Below are positions 1 to 7,435 of a DNA stretch of 64,000 nt, piece by piece. The stretch covers positions 310,001-374,000 of the forward strand of contig JAQTZB010000003.1 of NCBI GenBank assembly GCA_028688015.1. The letters run 5' to 3'. This stretch comes from Elusimicrobiales bacterium. GTDB taxonomy: Bacteria > Elusimicrobiota > Elusimicrobia > Elusimicrobiales > UBA9959. The position numbers and the translations under genes were made by a program. The notes under the pieces are model-generated. The model ran no database searches and was not told the DNA's origin. It saw nothing but the letters and a program-made list of their open reading frames with translations. Positions within the stretch are counted from its first letter, which is position 1. Every line of letters starts with the position of its first letter.

Positions 1-224
1 AGGACTTCACCCCGCCCAACCAGGAGAAGGCGGCGCTGGAGATCATCCGCCGCCAGGGCGCCTATAATAGAGTGCTGCGCTCCAGCGTGTATGAAAATTT
101 CACCTCGGCCCTGAGCAAGCTCAATACCACCTGGGCCTCGCTGCCCGGCAGCCCCTACGGCCAGCCGACGCACCCCACCGCGGAACTGTGGCGCTATTAC
201 AAGGCCGCGCTGGCCAAATATTAA
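1..224 (+). CDS. Lambda-R-like endolysin / GH104-type muramidase, C-terminal end (5' truncated)
   Basis: The reading frame starting at base 3 is open from the window edge to TAA at 222-224, leaving about 73 codons. The residues include an N-terminal stretch beginning DFTPPNQEKAAL and later TTWASLPGSPYGQ. These resemble the end of phage lambda endolysin R, which has DFSPKSQDAVAL and a WASLPGAGYGQ motif. That family is a lytic transglycosylase-like muramidase that cleaves glycan strands of peptidoglycan. The catalytic Glu and the start lie upstream of the window, so activity cannot be judged. It may be a prophage remnant or a domesticated wall enzyme. A strong terminator follows directly. Confidence 0.6.
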   Translation, partial: DFTPPNQEKAALEIIRRQGAYNRVLRSSVYENFTSALSKLNTTWASLPGSPYGQPTHPTAELWRYYKAALAKY

Positions 225-242
225 GGCGCGTTATTCACGCCA

Positions 243-277
243 AAACGGCCCGCTGGAACGCGGGCCGTTTATTTTTT
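243..277 (+). terminator. Intrinsic terminator after the endolysin
   Basis: A perfect 11-bp stem (243-253 with 260-270, 6-nt loop) is followed by ATTTTTT. It ends the endolysin transcript and isolates the next unit. Confidence 0.9.
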
Positions 278-327
278 GCGCTCTCCCGACGTAAAAAAAG
301 ATTTTTAAAATATTTTAGTCCTGGGCC

Positions 328-356
328 TTGACAAGTCAACAGGTGTCTGTTATACT
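328..356 (+). promoter_or_regulatory. Consensus sigma70-type promoter (TTGACA-17-TATACT, extended -10)
   Basis: TTGACA at 328-333 and TATACT at 351-356 are separated by exactly 17 nt, with TG one base upstream of the -10. The -35 forms a small inverted repeat, TTGAC-AA-GTCAA. The predicted start is near 363. No convincing coding region follows, so it appears to drive the RNA at 363-737. Confidence 0.85.
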
Positions 357-362
357 CGATAT

Positions 363-737
363 GTAGTCCTGCTCTTTTAATGGTTGCGCCGGTAGTGTGG
401 GCCCCGCGGTCGAGGTGCGGTCTGGTGCGTGCGGTGTGTGTGTGTGTGGTTGCGGTGCGGTTGCGGTCGGGCCCTGCGGTGTGGTCGCGGTTGCGGTCGG
501 TCGGGCGGTGTCCCGGCCCCGGCGTTGTCCCCGGTCCGCTGGCTCGCAGTTGGCGATGCGGTTCCCCCGGGGTCCCCGGTTCCTGCGGCGCGTTTGGCGC
601 CCCGGTCCCGGGCGGGTGTTCCGGCCCTTCGGCGGCGTTTCGTGCCCCGTCGGTCCCCCGGTCCGCCCCCTGCGAAGTCGCAGTCCTGGCCTTGCGCCAG
701 AGTGAAGAGCCCCCGCTTACGGGGGCTCTCGCTTTTT
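363..737 (+). ncRNA. Candidate non-coding RNA, almost free of adenine
   Basis: This stretch is bounded by a consensus promoter and a strong intrinsic terminator, and flanked by a terminator on the other side, so it looks like a stand-alone transcript of about 375 nt. From about 380 to 690 the + strand has very few A bases: lines 421-540 and 601-660 have none. The first half (about 375-505) is G/T-rich, with GTGTGTGTG and repeated TGCGGT units; a 14-nt copy occurs at 457-470 and 487-500. The second half is C-rich. Reading frames stay open here on both strands only because stop codons need A (or T on the other strand). It matches no RNA family I recognise (not tmRNA, RNase P, 6S or SRP). Confidence 0.55.
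704..737 (+). terminator. Intrinsic terminator of the A-poor RNA
   Basis: A 9-bp stem (706-714 with 721-729, loop GCTTAC) is followed by GCTTTTT. The opposite strand has no T-tract, so it acts for the + strand transcript rather than for the convergent sulfatase gene. Confidence 0.85.
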
Positions 738-756
738 ATCACTTCGCGGCAGCCGC

Positions 757-2163
757 TCAGTAACGGTCCCGCTGGCGGGAAACCCCGGTGCGGCTGAAAT
801 CCTTGTCCACCGGCAGGCCTGGCGCGTGCGGCCGGGCCCTCTCTACCTGCTTGAGCAGCTCGAAGGCCAGGCGGTTCAGCTCCGCCGGGCGCTTGTCGGC
901 CAGATTTTCGGTCTCCAGCGGGTCGTGCTCCAGGTCGTAAAGCTCGTAGGCGTCCTTGTAGAGGTACCAGTGCAGCTTCCAGCGCCCGTCGCGGAGGGTG
1001 CGCTCCTCTATCAGCGGGTCCGAGACGCCGGGGAGGTTGCGCTTGCTGCTGGAGTAGGCGTATTGCCGGAACTCCAGGTCCGGGTTCTGCAGCAGCGGGA
1101 CCAGGCTGCGCCCCTGCAGCTGCAGGTCGCCGTAGGGCACGCCGGCCAGGTCCAGCACGGTGGGCATCATATCGACGCGCTGCACCAGCTGTTTGAGCCG
1201 CTTGCCGGCCGCAGGGCTGCCCGGCGCGCGCACCAGCAGCGGCACGTGCGTGATCGGTTCGTAGAGGCCCTCGGTGTGGCCCAGCAGGCCGTGCTCGCCC
1301 AGCTGCTCGCCGTGATCGGCCGAAACTATAAAGACGGACTCGTCCCAGAGGCCGCTCTTCTTGAGATAATTTATAAAGTCTCCTACGCGCTTGTCGGCCG
1401 TGTGCAGTGCGGCGTCGTATTTGGCGGTCAGGTGGGCCAGGCCGTCCTTGTCGGCCGCGAAAGCCGCCACGCGCGCGTAGTTGGTGGCGTCCTCAGGCAG
1501 CGCGCCGCGCAGGTAATCATTGTAATCGCGGAAGAAAGGCACGCCTCGCAGCGAAGGGTCGTTGACCGGGCCCTCGTAACCGGGGTCGAACATGTTCGGG
1601 TCCTCCGACTGGAACGGTACGTGCAGGTCGTCCACCGCGATGAAGAGGAAGAACGGTTTGTCCTTGTTGCCGTCGAGCCACTCGGTCACGCCGGGCAGGG
1701 TTTCGCCGAAGGTGCCGGGCGCGGCGGTGGAGGTGGAGAAGACGTTCACGTATTTGTCGAAGCCTCGGTCCAGGCCCCAGGGGCGCATGAAGTAGATGCC
1801 GCCGCTGAAGGCGGCCGTGGCGTAGCCCGCGGACTTCAGGCGCTCGGCCAGCGTGGTCTCGAAGCCCGGCATGCCGCGGTAGGGGATACTGACGTACTGG
1901 CCGTGCACTTCGGGCACGTGGCCGGTGAACAGGCTGGAATAGTTGGGCAGGCACCAGCTGGACATCGCCACCGCGTTCTCGAAGAGCGCCGCGCTCCCGG
2001 CCAGGGCGTCTATGTTGGGCGTGGTATCGCGCTTGTAGCCGTAGGCCCCGAAATGGTCCGCCCGCGCGGAGCAGATATCCAGGAAGATCACGCCGCGCGG
2101 CTTGGGCCCCTCGGCGGCGGCGGCAGGCAGGCACAGCAGGAGGAGGAGACAGGTTTTTCTCAT
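757..2163 (-). CDS. Secreted sulfatase-family hydrolase
   Basis: The 468 aa product has an N-terminal signal peptide (MRKTCLLLLLCLPAAAA). The alkaline phosphatase/sulfatase fold follows: a metal-site start at VIFLDICSARADHFGAYGY, then TTPNIDALA, the nucleophile region SSWCLPNYSSLFTG with Cys71, and a second metal site SADHGEQLGEHGLLGH. Family sulfatases use CxPxR for formylglycine formation; here Cys and Pro are present but the Arg position is Tyr. The enzyme may therefore not be a classical formylglycine sulfatase. It should act outside the cytoplasmic membrane on a sulfate or phosphate ester. Its start lies 7 nt after the stop of the phosphodiesterase gene at 2171-3424, so the two probably form an operon. 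Confidence 0.8.
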   Translation of the reverse strand: MRKTCLLLLLCLPAAAAEGPKPRGVIFLDICSARADHFGAYGYKRDTTPNIDALAGSAALFENAVAMSSWCLPNYSSLFTGHVPEVHGQYVSIPYRGMPGFETTLAERLKSAGYATAAFSGGIYFMRPWGLDRGFDKYVNVFSTSTAAPGTFGETLPGVTEWLDGNKDKPFFLFIAVDDLHVPFQSEDPNMFDPGYEGPVNDPSLRGVPFFRDYNDYLRGALPEDATNYARVAAFAADKDGLAHLTAKYDAALHTADKRVGDFINYLKKSGLWDESVFIVSADHGEQLGEHGLLGHTEGLYEPITHVPLLVRAPGSPAAGKRLKQLVQRVDMMPTVLDLAGVPYGDLQLQGRSLVPLLQNPDLEFRQYAYSSSKRNLPGVSDPLIEERTLRDGRWKLHWYLYKDAYELYDLEHDPLETENLADKRPAELNRLAFELLKQVERARPHAPGLPVDKDFSRTGVSRQRDRY

Positions 2164-2170
2164 GGCGGGC

Positions 2171-3424
2171 CTATTGCAGGTAACCGGAAAGCCGCAGGCG
2201 TTCCAGTTCCTGCGGGGTGAAGGGCAGGTTCTCCCCGTTCCCTTGCGGCGCCGCGGCCGGGTAAGAGTCGGTGAACTCCTGCGGCCTGGCCTTCAGCGCG
2301 CCTTCGCGGAAAATATCAGCGGCGAGCTTGCCGTCCATCGTCCGCGCCGCCGGCAGGCCCAGCAGGTAGAGCACGGTGGGGGCCACGTCCCTGTCCAGCA
2401 GCGGCCCGGCCAGGCGCGCGCCTTTTTTCAGCTCCGGACCTTTCGCCACGAAGAGGCCGCCGGGGCGGTGGTCGCCGGAGACCACGGTCAGGGGGGCGGC
2501 CCCTTCCCTGAGTTTGAAGCCGTGGTCGGAGAGCACTATGACGGTGTCCTCTTTTCCAGCCCGGGCCAGCAGCCGGCCCAGCAGGGCGTCGGTATAAGCG
2601 TAATAGGCCGGGACCAGCCCGGCGAAGGGGACCTTGCCGCCGCTCTTGCCGGCCTCGTAGGCGCCCCACGCCAGGTGGGAGACGCGGTCCGTGCCGGGCA
2701 GGTAGGCCAGGAAGAGGTCGTAGGCGCCGCGCTCCAGCAGCTCCTCCCCGACGCGCGCCCAACCCTCGTCCGCCAGCGCGTAATCGCCCAGCTTCTCGAG
2801 CAGGTAATGCTCCCGGAAATCCGGCGAATCGTAGGTGCCGAGGGGCGGCATGAAGGGGAATAGGGCGGGCAGCGGCACGCCGGCCAGCCGCGCCGCCAGC
2901 GCGGGGCCCGCTCCGCTTTCGAAAGCGAAAGCGCGCGGAGTAGTCAGGGAGAGCGCCGGCGGGTAGACCGCGCTGTGCGTGCCGATGGCCATGAAATAAT
3001 TATTGGAGACCATCACGCCGTTCACCGGCTCGGCGGGATAGGTCAGCAGCCAGCCGGCCGCGGCCACGCTCTTGCCGCGGGCGGAGGCCATGTTCCATAG
3101 CGCCGGCGCCCGGCGGTCGCCGCTGCGGAACCAGGCGCCGCCCGGCTTAACAAAACCGGTTATGCCGTGCTTGGCTTCGCCGGCGCCGGTGGCCACGCTG
3201 GTCCAGATGGAGGGGGAGCTGAGCGGGAGCGGGGACAGCGTGTCCAGCCGGCCGGTCACGCCGTCCTTCATCAGCGCGGCCAGGTTGGGCAGGCGCCCGG
3301 CTTTGACCAGGGCCCCGGTCACCCCGGGGTCGGCCCCGTCGAGGCCTATGACAAAAACCGCGGCGCGCGCGGGCGCGAGGCAGGCGGCGAGCAGCAGGGC
3401 CAGGAGGGCGGGGCGTAGCGTCAT
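2171..3424 (-). CDS. Secreted type I phosphodiesterase / nucleotide pyrophosphatase family protein
   Basis: The 417 aa product has a signal peptide (MTLRPALLALLLAACLAPARA). It shares the alkaline-phosphatase-superfamily metal sites with NPP-type phosphodiesterases: VIGLDGADPGVTG, the nucleophile loop PSIWTSVATGAGEAKHGITGF, GTDRVSHLAWG, VLSDHGF and SGDHRPGG. It probably hydrolyses a phosphodiester or phosphomonoester in the periplasm; the substrate is unknown. A -10-like TAAGAT lies about 12 nt upstream of the start on the minus strand. It is the first gene of a two-gene unit with the sulfatase, suggesting joint turnover of an extracellular polymer or lipid headgroup. Confidence 0.8.
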   Translation of the reverse strand: MTLRPALLALLLAACLAPARAAVFVIGLDGADPGVTGALVKAGRLPNLAALMKDGVTGRLDTLSPLPLSSPSIWTSVATGAGEAKHGITGFVKPGGAWFRSGDRRAPALWNMASARGKSVAAAGWLLTYPAEPVNGVMVSNNYFMAIGTHSAVYPPALSLTTPRAFAFESGAGPALAARLAGVPLPALFPFMPPLGTYDSPDFREHYLLEKLGDYALADEGWARVGEELLERGAYDLFLAYLPGTDRVSHLAWGAYEAGKSGGKVPFAGLVPAYYAYTDALLGRLLARAGKEDTVIVLSDHGFKLREGAAPLTVVSGDHRPGGLFVAKGPELKKGARLAGPLLDRDVAPTVLYLLGLPAARTMDGKLAADIFREGALKARPQEFTDSYPAAAPQGNGENLPFTPQELERLRLSGYLQ

Positions 3425-3503
3425 GAAGTTAAAACAATCTTACCAAAGATAGGCCTTCCGCCGCCGCCGGGAATATTTTGTATTATTGAACCAGCGAGGG
3501 ATC

Positions 3504-4583
3504 ATGGGAATAAAAAACTATTACGATGAATTGACCACGGTGCGGGCGGAGGTGTTCGCGCTGACGGGCTCGGACGAGGTGCGCCCGTCGCTGGGCACAG
3601 GCCTGGCCGGCTTCTGGGAGCGCACCAAGTTCGCCGTGCGGCTGACCTTCCTGGAAAAAGAGATCATCACCTTCGCGCTGCTGCAATGGGCGTGCATCGG
3701 CCTGGGCTATTACCTGTGGCTGCAGATGCTGGGCTGGATCCCGGAGGAAGCCTGGCGGCGCGCCTCCAATTCCAACGGCGCCACCGCCGGCGACCTGATC
3801 CTGTTCGTCTGGTCTTTCTTCATCGTCGGCGCCACGGCCTTCCCGCTGGGGCTGCTGAGCGGGTGCATGGGCGCGGTGCACTTCCAGAACCGCCTGGGCA
3901 AAGAATCCACCATCCTCCAGTGCCTGAAAATAGTGCTGCCGCGCGCCTGGCCGCTGTGGCTCTTTCACTGGATAGACGGCTGGTGGACCGTTCAGCGCAT
4001 TTTGGACCGGCTGCCCAAGAAGAACGACCGCCGCTCGGCCGCGCAGAAAGCCATGAGCGAAGCCATCTACTACGCCTGGAAGGTGGCCACCATCGGCATC
4101 CTGCCGGGCCTGGTGACCGGGCGCGGCCTGGTGGACGCCGGCAAGCGCTCCATCGACGTGGTGCGGACCAAGTTCAAGGACGTGCTCATCCTGAGGGCCG
4201 GCTATTCCGGCCTCTGCTGGATAGTGGGCATCGCCGCCTACGTCGGCACCATTTATTTCTTCATAGCCTTCCCGGAGCTGGTCAACTTCAAAGCGCCGGT
4301 GGAAAGCCAGATCTACAAGTTCTATTTCTGGGCCGGCATTCCCCTGATGGTGGCGGTCGGCTGCGTGATGCTGTTCCTGCGGCCCATCTACGTGATCTCG
4401 GCCTGCGACATCTACGCCGACTACGTGGCGGAGAAGCAGGAGAACCTGATGCTGCCCCCCCCGCCCAAGGGCGCTTCCACAGGCTTCGACGCCGTGACGG
4501 CCGCGCTGACGCTGCTGCTGCTGCTGATCCTGGCCATGATCTTCAGGGAAAAGCTGGGCCTGATGCAGCTGCTGGCCCAGTGA
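3504..4583 (+). CDS. Integral membrane protein of unknown function
   Basis: I prefer ATG at 3504 (359 aa) because GAGGG lies just upstream; an in-frame TTG at 3486 lacks such a site. The protein has an amphipathic N-terminus and several hydrophobic segments, including one around LLQWACIGLGYYLWLQML, one around LILFVWSFFIVGATAFPLGLL, two central segments and a C-terminal LLLLLILAMIF. A short soluble loop after the first pair contains basic and Asp-rich residues. I do not recognise the family. It is followed after one base by a second membrane protein, so the pair may form a complex. Confidence 0.65.
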   Translation: MGIKNYYDELTTVRAEVFALTGSDEVRPSLGTGLAGFWERTKFAVRLTFLEKEIITFALLQWACIGLGYYLWLQMLGWIPEEAWRRASNSNGATAGDLILFVWSFFIVGATAFPLGLLSGCMGAVHFQNRLGKESTILQCLKIVLPRAWPLWLFHWIDGWWTVQRILDRLPKKNDRRSAAQKAMSEAIYYAWKVATIGILPGLVTGRGLVDAGKRSIDVVRTKFKDVLILRAGYSGLCWIVGIAAYVGTIYFFIAFPELVNFKAPVESQIYKFYFWAGIPLMVAVGCVMLFLRPIYVISACDIYADYVAEKQENLMLPPPPKGASTGFDAVTAALTLLLLLILAMIFREKLGLMQLLAQ

Positions 4584-4584
4584 C

Positions 4585-5097
4585 ATGTGGAAAAGCTTCG
4601 CCATAGCCGCCCTCTCCTTCCCCTTCACGGCGCTGTCCTTCCTGATCGGCTGGGCGGCGGCCGACGTTAAGACGGGACTGCTGGCCGGCGCGGCGGTCTT
4701 TACCGTCTTCTTCACGGCGGCCGTGGTGAACCTCTTCTTCGTAAAAACTTACAGCTACGCCGACGCGGCCCTGCCGGCCGTGTTCGCCGCGTTGTGGTCG
4801 CTGGCGTTGGCGCCCTTCAGCCTGGGGCTCAGCGTGTTCTCGGCGCCGGCCTTCGTCGGGGCCGGGCTGCTGCTGGGCGCCTGCCTGGCCATCGCGAAGC
4901 GGTGGAAGACCAGCCCCTGGCTGCTGGCCCTGCCGGCGGCCGTTTTCTTCTACGAGATGCTGCCGGTGAACATCCCCGGTTTTGTCGACGATACTCTGGC
5001 TCTGAGCGCGGCCTTCCTGGCGGTAGGCAGGCAGGTCCTGAAGGGCGCGCTGCCGCAGATCCTGAGGGAACTGCGGGAGGCCGGGAGGCGAAAGTAA
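4585..5097 (+). CDS. Small integral membrane protein of unknown function
   Basis: The 170 aa protein has about five hydrophobic helices (FPFTALSFLIGWAAA, LLAGAAVFTVFFTAAVV, LPAVFAALWSLALAPF, APAFVGAGLLLGACLAIA, WLLALPAAVFFYEML) and a basic C-terminal tail. It starts one base after the stop of the preceding membrane protein gene, so translation is probably coupled. No family assignment is possible from sequence reading alone. Confidence 0.6.
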   Translation: MWKSFAIAALSFPFTALSFLIGWAAADVKTGLLAGAAVFTVFFTAAVVNLFFVKTYSYADAALPAVFAALWSLALAPFSLGLSVFSAPAFVGAGLLLGACLAIAKRWKTSPWLLALPAAVFFYEMLPVNIPGFVDDTLALSAAFLAVGRQVLKGALPQILRELREAGRRK

Positions 5098-5115
5098 ACC
5101 CCACGGCGGGCAATT

Positions 5116-5143
5116 TTGAGCGCGGCCCGAAAAAGTGTAGTAT
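5116..5143 (+). promoter_or_regulatory. Possible promoter for the P-loop protein gene
   Basis: TTGAGC (5116-5121) and TAGTAT (5138-5143) are 16 nt apart, 44 nt before the start codon at 5187. The match is moderate. Confidence 0.4.
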
Positions 5144-5186
5144 CTGTCTATCCCGATTTTTTAAATTTGTTTTTCCGGAGTTTATC

Positions 5187-5828
5187 ATGTCCCACAAGAA
5201 GCGGCCTTACAAGATCTCCCTCATCTCCACGCACGGCACCGGCAAGACCACCCTTTGCTACGAGGTGGCCGCCGAACTCAAGAAGCGCGGCCTCAAGGTG
5301 AAGGTCTTCTCGGAGATCGCCGCCGCCGCCTTCGAGCAGGGCATTCCGATCAACGAGAGCACGACGCTGCCGGCCCAGATGTATATCATGATGCAGCACA
5401 TCACCGAGGAGCTGCGCGGCACGCTGCGCGGCTACCAGGTGGTGATCTGCGACCGCTCCGTGTTCGACAACCTGGCCTACCTGGAGCGCCGCTGCGGCAC
5501 GCAGCAGTTCCTGCGCGATTTCCTGCAGGCCTACGCCGAAACCTTTCCCTACGACGTTATCTACAAGCTGCCTATGGTGGGCGAGCTGATGGACGACGGC
5601 ATCCGCGACGCGCAGAGCGTGGAGTTCCAGCAGGACATCTACGATCGCCTCAACGCCCTGCTCGACGAGCTGAAGGTCGAGCACCGCACCCTGCCCCCGC
5701 CCACGAGCGAGCTGCGCAAGGAATGGGCCGACCTGATAGTGGGCGAGACCCTGACGGCCCTCGGCCGCCCCGCGCCGGCCCCGGCAGCCGCGCCCGTCAC
5801 GCCCGCCACCGAGAAAGCCGCCGTTTAA
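5187..5828 (+). CDS. P-loop NTPase of the AAA_28 / NadR-like nucleoside-kinase type
   Basis: The chosen start at ATG 5187 follows a CCGGAG box and gives 213 aa. A P-loop (LISTHGTGKTTL) sits at the N-terminus, and VVICDRSVFDNLAYL supplies a DR-type motif as in deoxynucleoside-kinase-like and NadR-like P-loop kinases. The body is alpha-helical and soluble. The last 25 residues are a low-complexity Pro/Ala tail. It probably phosphorylates a small nucleoside-like substrate or acts as a regulatory ATPase; the substrate is not evident. A longer in-frame upstream extension overlaps the preceding gene and is rejected. Confidence 0.65.
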   Translation: MSHKKRPYKISLISTHGTGKTTLCYEVAAELKKRGLKVKVFSEIAAAAFEQGIPINESTTLPAQMYIMMQHITEELRGTLRGYQVVICDRSVFDNLAYLERRCGTQQFLRDFLQAYAETFPYDVIYKLPMVGELMDDGIRDAQSVEFQQDIYDRLNALLDELKVEHRTLPPPTSELRKEWADLIVGETLTALGRPAPAPAAAPVTPATEKAAV

Positions 5829-5854
5829 CCCGGGGGCCGCTGGCCCTTTTGCCT

Positions 5855-5896
5855 CCGCCCGCCTGGGTCTTTAAGCCCTGTGCGGGCGGCGCTTTT
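5855..5896 (+). terminator. Possible terminator hairpin before the acid phosphatase gene
   Basis: CCGCCCGC at 5855-5862 can pair with GCGGGCGG at 5882-5889, followed by CGCTTTTA. The loop is long (19 nt) and the T-tract short, so this is a weak call. Confidence 0.35.
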
Positions 5897-5914
5897 ACGG
5901 GTAAAATTTAAGTA

Positions 5915-6679
5915 ATGACGAAGAAGCTCTCCCGCCGCCTGCTGCTTTCCCTTTCCCTTGCCCTGCTGCTGCCCGTCTTCGGGACCGCCGGCGCCTACGG
6001 CGACCTGTATTCGGGCTCAGCCGCCGTATTGCCCGCGCCGTCCGCCCCTGCGGCCGTAGCGGCCCGCGCGGCGTCCTCCGGCCACTACCTGGTACTGGCC
6101 GACCTGGACCTGCGCGCCGTGCCCGCGGCCCCGGCCGACGGCTCTTACGCCGACAAGGAGGATTTCAGGGTGCTTTACGACTGGCAGGCCCGCCGCACGG
6201 CCGCCCAATGCGCCGCGGCCAAGGGCGAGATGAGCCACGACTACCAGACCTTCTTCGGCAAAATAAGCCCTTTCGGCAGCCCCACGCCCGCGCCCGTAAC
6301 GGCGTTCTTCAAGAACGTGGCCGAAGATTCGGTGGCCGCCCATAAATTCCTGAAGGACGTCTACAAGCGGGAGCGGCCCTTCGTGCGCGACGCCGGCATA
6401 AAGCCCTGCCTGCCGCGCGTGGCCGGCCTGTCCTATCCCAGCGGCCACTCCGCCATGTCCCGCCTGTTCGCGCTGATCCTCTCCGACCTCGTCCCCGCCC
6501 GCCGCGCCGAGTTCCTGGCAAAAGCCGACGAGAGCGCCATTTTCCGCGTGCTGGGCGGCGTGCACCATCCCACCGACACGGCCGCCGGCAAGGCGCTGGC
6601 AGACGCCCTCTACAAGGAATTGAAGAAGTCCCCGGAGTTTGTTGCGGAAATGAAAGCCCTCAAGCACCTGCTTCGCTGA
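5915..6679 (+). CDS. Secreted class A acid phosphatase (PAP2 superfamily)
   Basis: The 254 aa product has an N-terminal signal peptide (LLLSLSLALLLPVFGTAGA). The tripartite PAP2/class A signature is visible: KDVYKRERP, then SYPSGHSAMSR, then FRVLGGVHHPTD. The third motif normally starts Ser-Arg; here Phe precedes the Arg. The His nucleophile in PSGH is intact, so periplasmic phosphomonoesterase activity is expected. A paralogue at 30766-31503 has the canonical Ser-Arg. TAAAAT at 5902-5907 lies only 7 nt before the ATG, hinting at a leaderless or very short-leader transcript. Confidence 0.85.
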   Translation: MTKKLSRRLLLSLSLALLLPVFGTAGAYGDLYSGSAAVLPAPSAPAAVAARAASSGHYLVLADLDLRAVPAAPADGSYADKEDFRVLYDWQARRTAAQCAAAKGEMSHDYQTFFGKISPFGSPTPAPVTAFFKNVAEDSVAAHKFLKDVYKRERPFVRDAGIKPCLPRVAGLSYPSGHSAMSRLFALILSDLVPARRAEFLAKADESAIFRVLGGVHHPTDTAAGKALADALYKELKKSPEFVAEMKALKHLLR

Positions 6680-6716
6680 CGCGGCGGGGCGGTTCAGATC
6701 ACAAAGTGAGTCCTTG

Positions 6717-7322
6717 TCAGGCGGCCTTAAGGGCCGCCTGCACCGCTTTTACCAGCAGCGCGAGCGGCAGGGAGGGGGACAGGCTCTTACCGGGCTTCTC
6801 GGCCAGCACCATTTCGGTGGTGAGCGGCAGGTGGATGAAGGCGTACTTGGCCCGCGTGCCGGCCAGGGCGGCCAGCGCGCGGTACATTAAGGTGTTGCAG
6901 ACGTAGCCGCCGGCGTGGTTGCTGACATAAGCGGGCGCCCCGGCCCGCCGGGCCGCGGCGGCGAGCTTCAGCGGGTCCGCCGTGACGAAGTAGGCGGCGG
7001 GGCCGTTCTCGTCGAGCTTCCTGCCTTCCGGCTGCCAGCCCGCGTTGTCCTTGATGCCGTAATCCGCCACGTTTACCCCGAAGCGCTCTACCCGTATGCC
7101 GGCCTCGCCCGCGGCCAGGCCGAGCGAGATCACCAGGTCCGGCCGCAGCCGGGCGACGAGAGCCGAAATTTTCCCGCCTACCCCCCTGCCGCTGACCGGC
7201 AGGCGGGCCTTGAAAAGTTTAGCCCCGGCCGGCGCCTTGAGCCGCGCCAGTACCTCGAGCGAAGGGTTGCGGCCCCTGCCGCCGAAAGGCTCGAAAGCGG
7301 TGACCAGTATTTTTTTAGCCAT
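6717..7322 (-). CDS. pcp: Pyrrolidone-carboxylate peptidase (peptidase family C15)
   Basis: The start at 7322 gives MAKKILVTAFEPFGG, the conserved beginning of Pcp, and 201 aa; a longer upstream reading is discarded. The catalytic triad regions are present: Glu in GEAGIRVERFGVNVADYG, Cys in GGYVCNTLMY and His in AFIHLPLT. The cytoplasmic enzyme removes N-terminal pyroglutamate from peptides. A promoter (TTTACT-17-TATAAT) ends 6 nt before the start codon with no properly spaced ribosome site, so the mRNA is probably leaderless. Confidence 0.93.
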   Translation of the reverse strand: MAKKILVTAFEPFGGRGRNPSLEVLARLKAPAGAKLFKARLPVSGRGVGGKISALVARLRPDLVISLGLAAGEAGIRVERFGVNVADYGIKDNAGWQPEGRKLDENGPAAYFVTADPLKLAAAARRAGAPAYVSNHAGGYVCNTLMYRALAALAGTRAKYAFIHLPLTTEMVLAEKPGKSLSPSLPLALLVKAVQAALKAA

Positions 7323-7328
7323 ACCTGT

Positions 7329-7357
7329 ATTATACCCGCCCCGGCGCCGGCAGTAAA
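7329..7357 (-). promoter_or_regulatory. Promoter of pcp abutting the start codon
   Basis: On the minus strand TTTACT (7357-7352) and TATAAT (7334-7329) are 17 nt apart, and the -10 is 6 nt from the ATG at 7322. Transcription should begin at or next to the start codon. Confidence 0.65.
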
Positions 7358-7390
7358 TATGCCGGCGGCGTGTGTTCCGCCGGGCCAAAG

Positions 7391-7420
7391 AAAAAGGCCC
7401 GGGGAGACCGGGCCTTTTCC
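7391..7420 (-). terminator. Intrinsic terminator after the SH3-domain gene
   Basis: A 10-bp stem (7393-7402 with 7408-7417) reads into a T-rich run on the minus strand, ending transcription of the gene at 7436-7927. Confidence 0.8.
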
Positions 7421-7435
7421 GCGTGCGGCGGGGGT

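Noticed and set aside
363-737. Template repeat of a diversity-generating retroelement
   Set aside because: A-depletion is suggestive of adenine mutagenesis, but there is no reverse transcriptase, no variable repeat and no second copy in the window.
377-763. Overlapping open frames on both strands in the A-poor region
   Set aside because: Stops cannot form where A (or T on the other strand) is absent. The products are Arg/Gly/Pro/Val low complexity, run through the terminator and lack ribosome sites.
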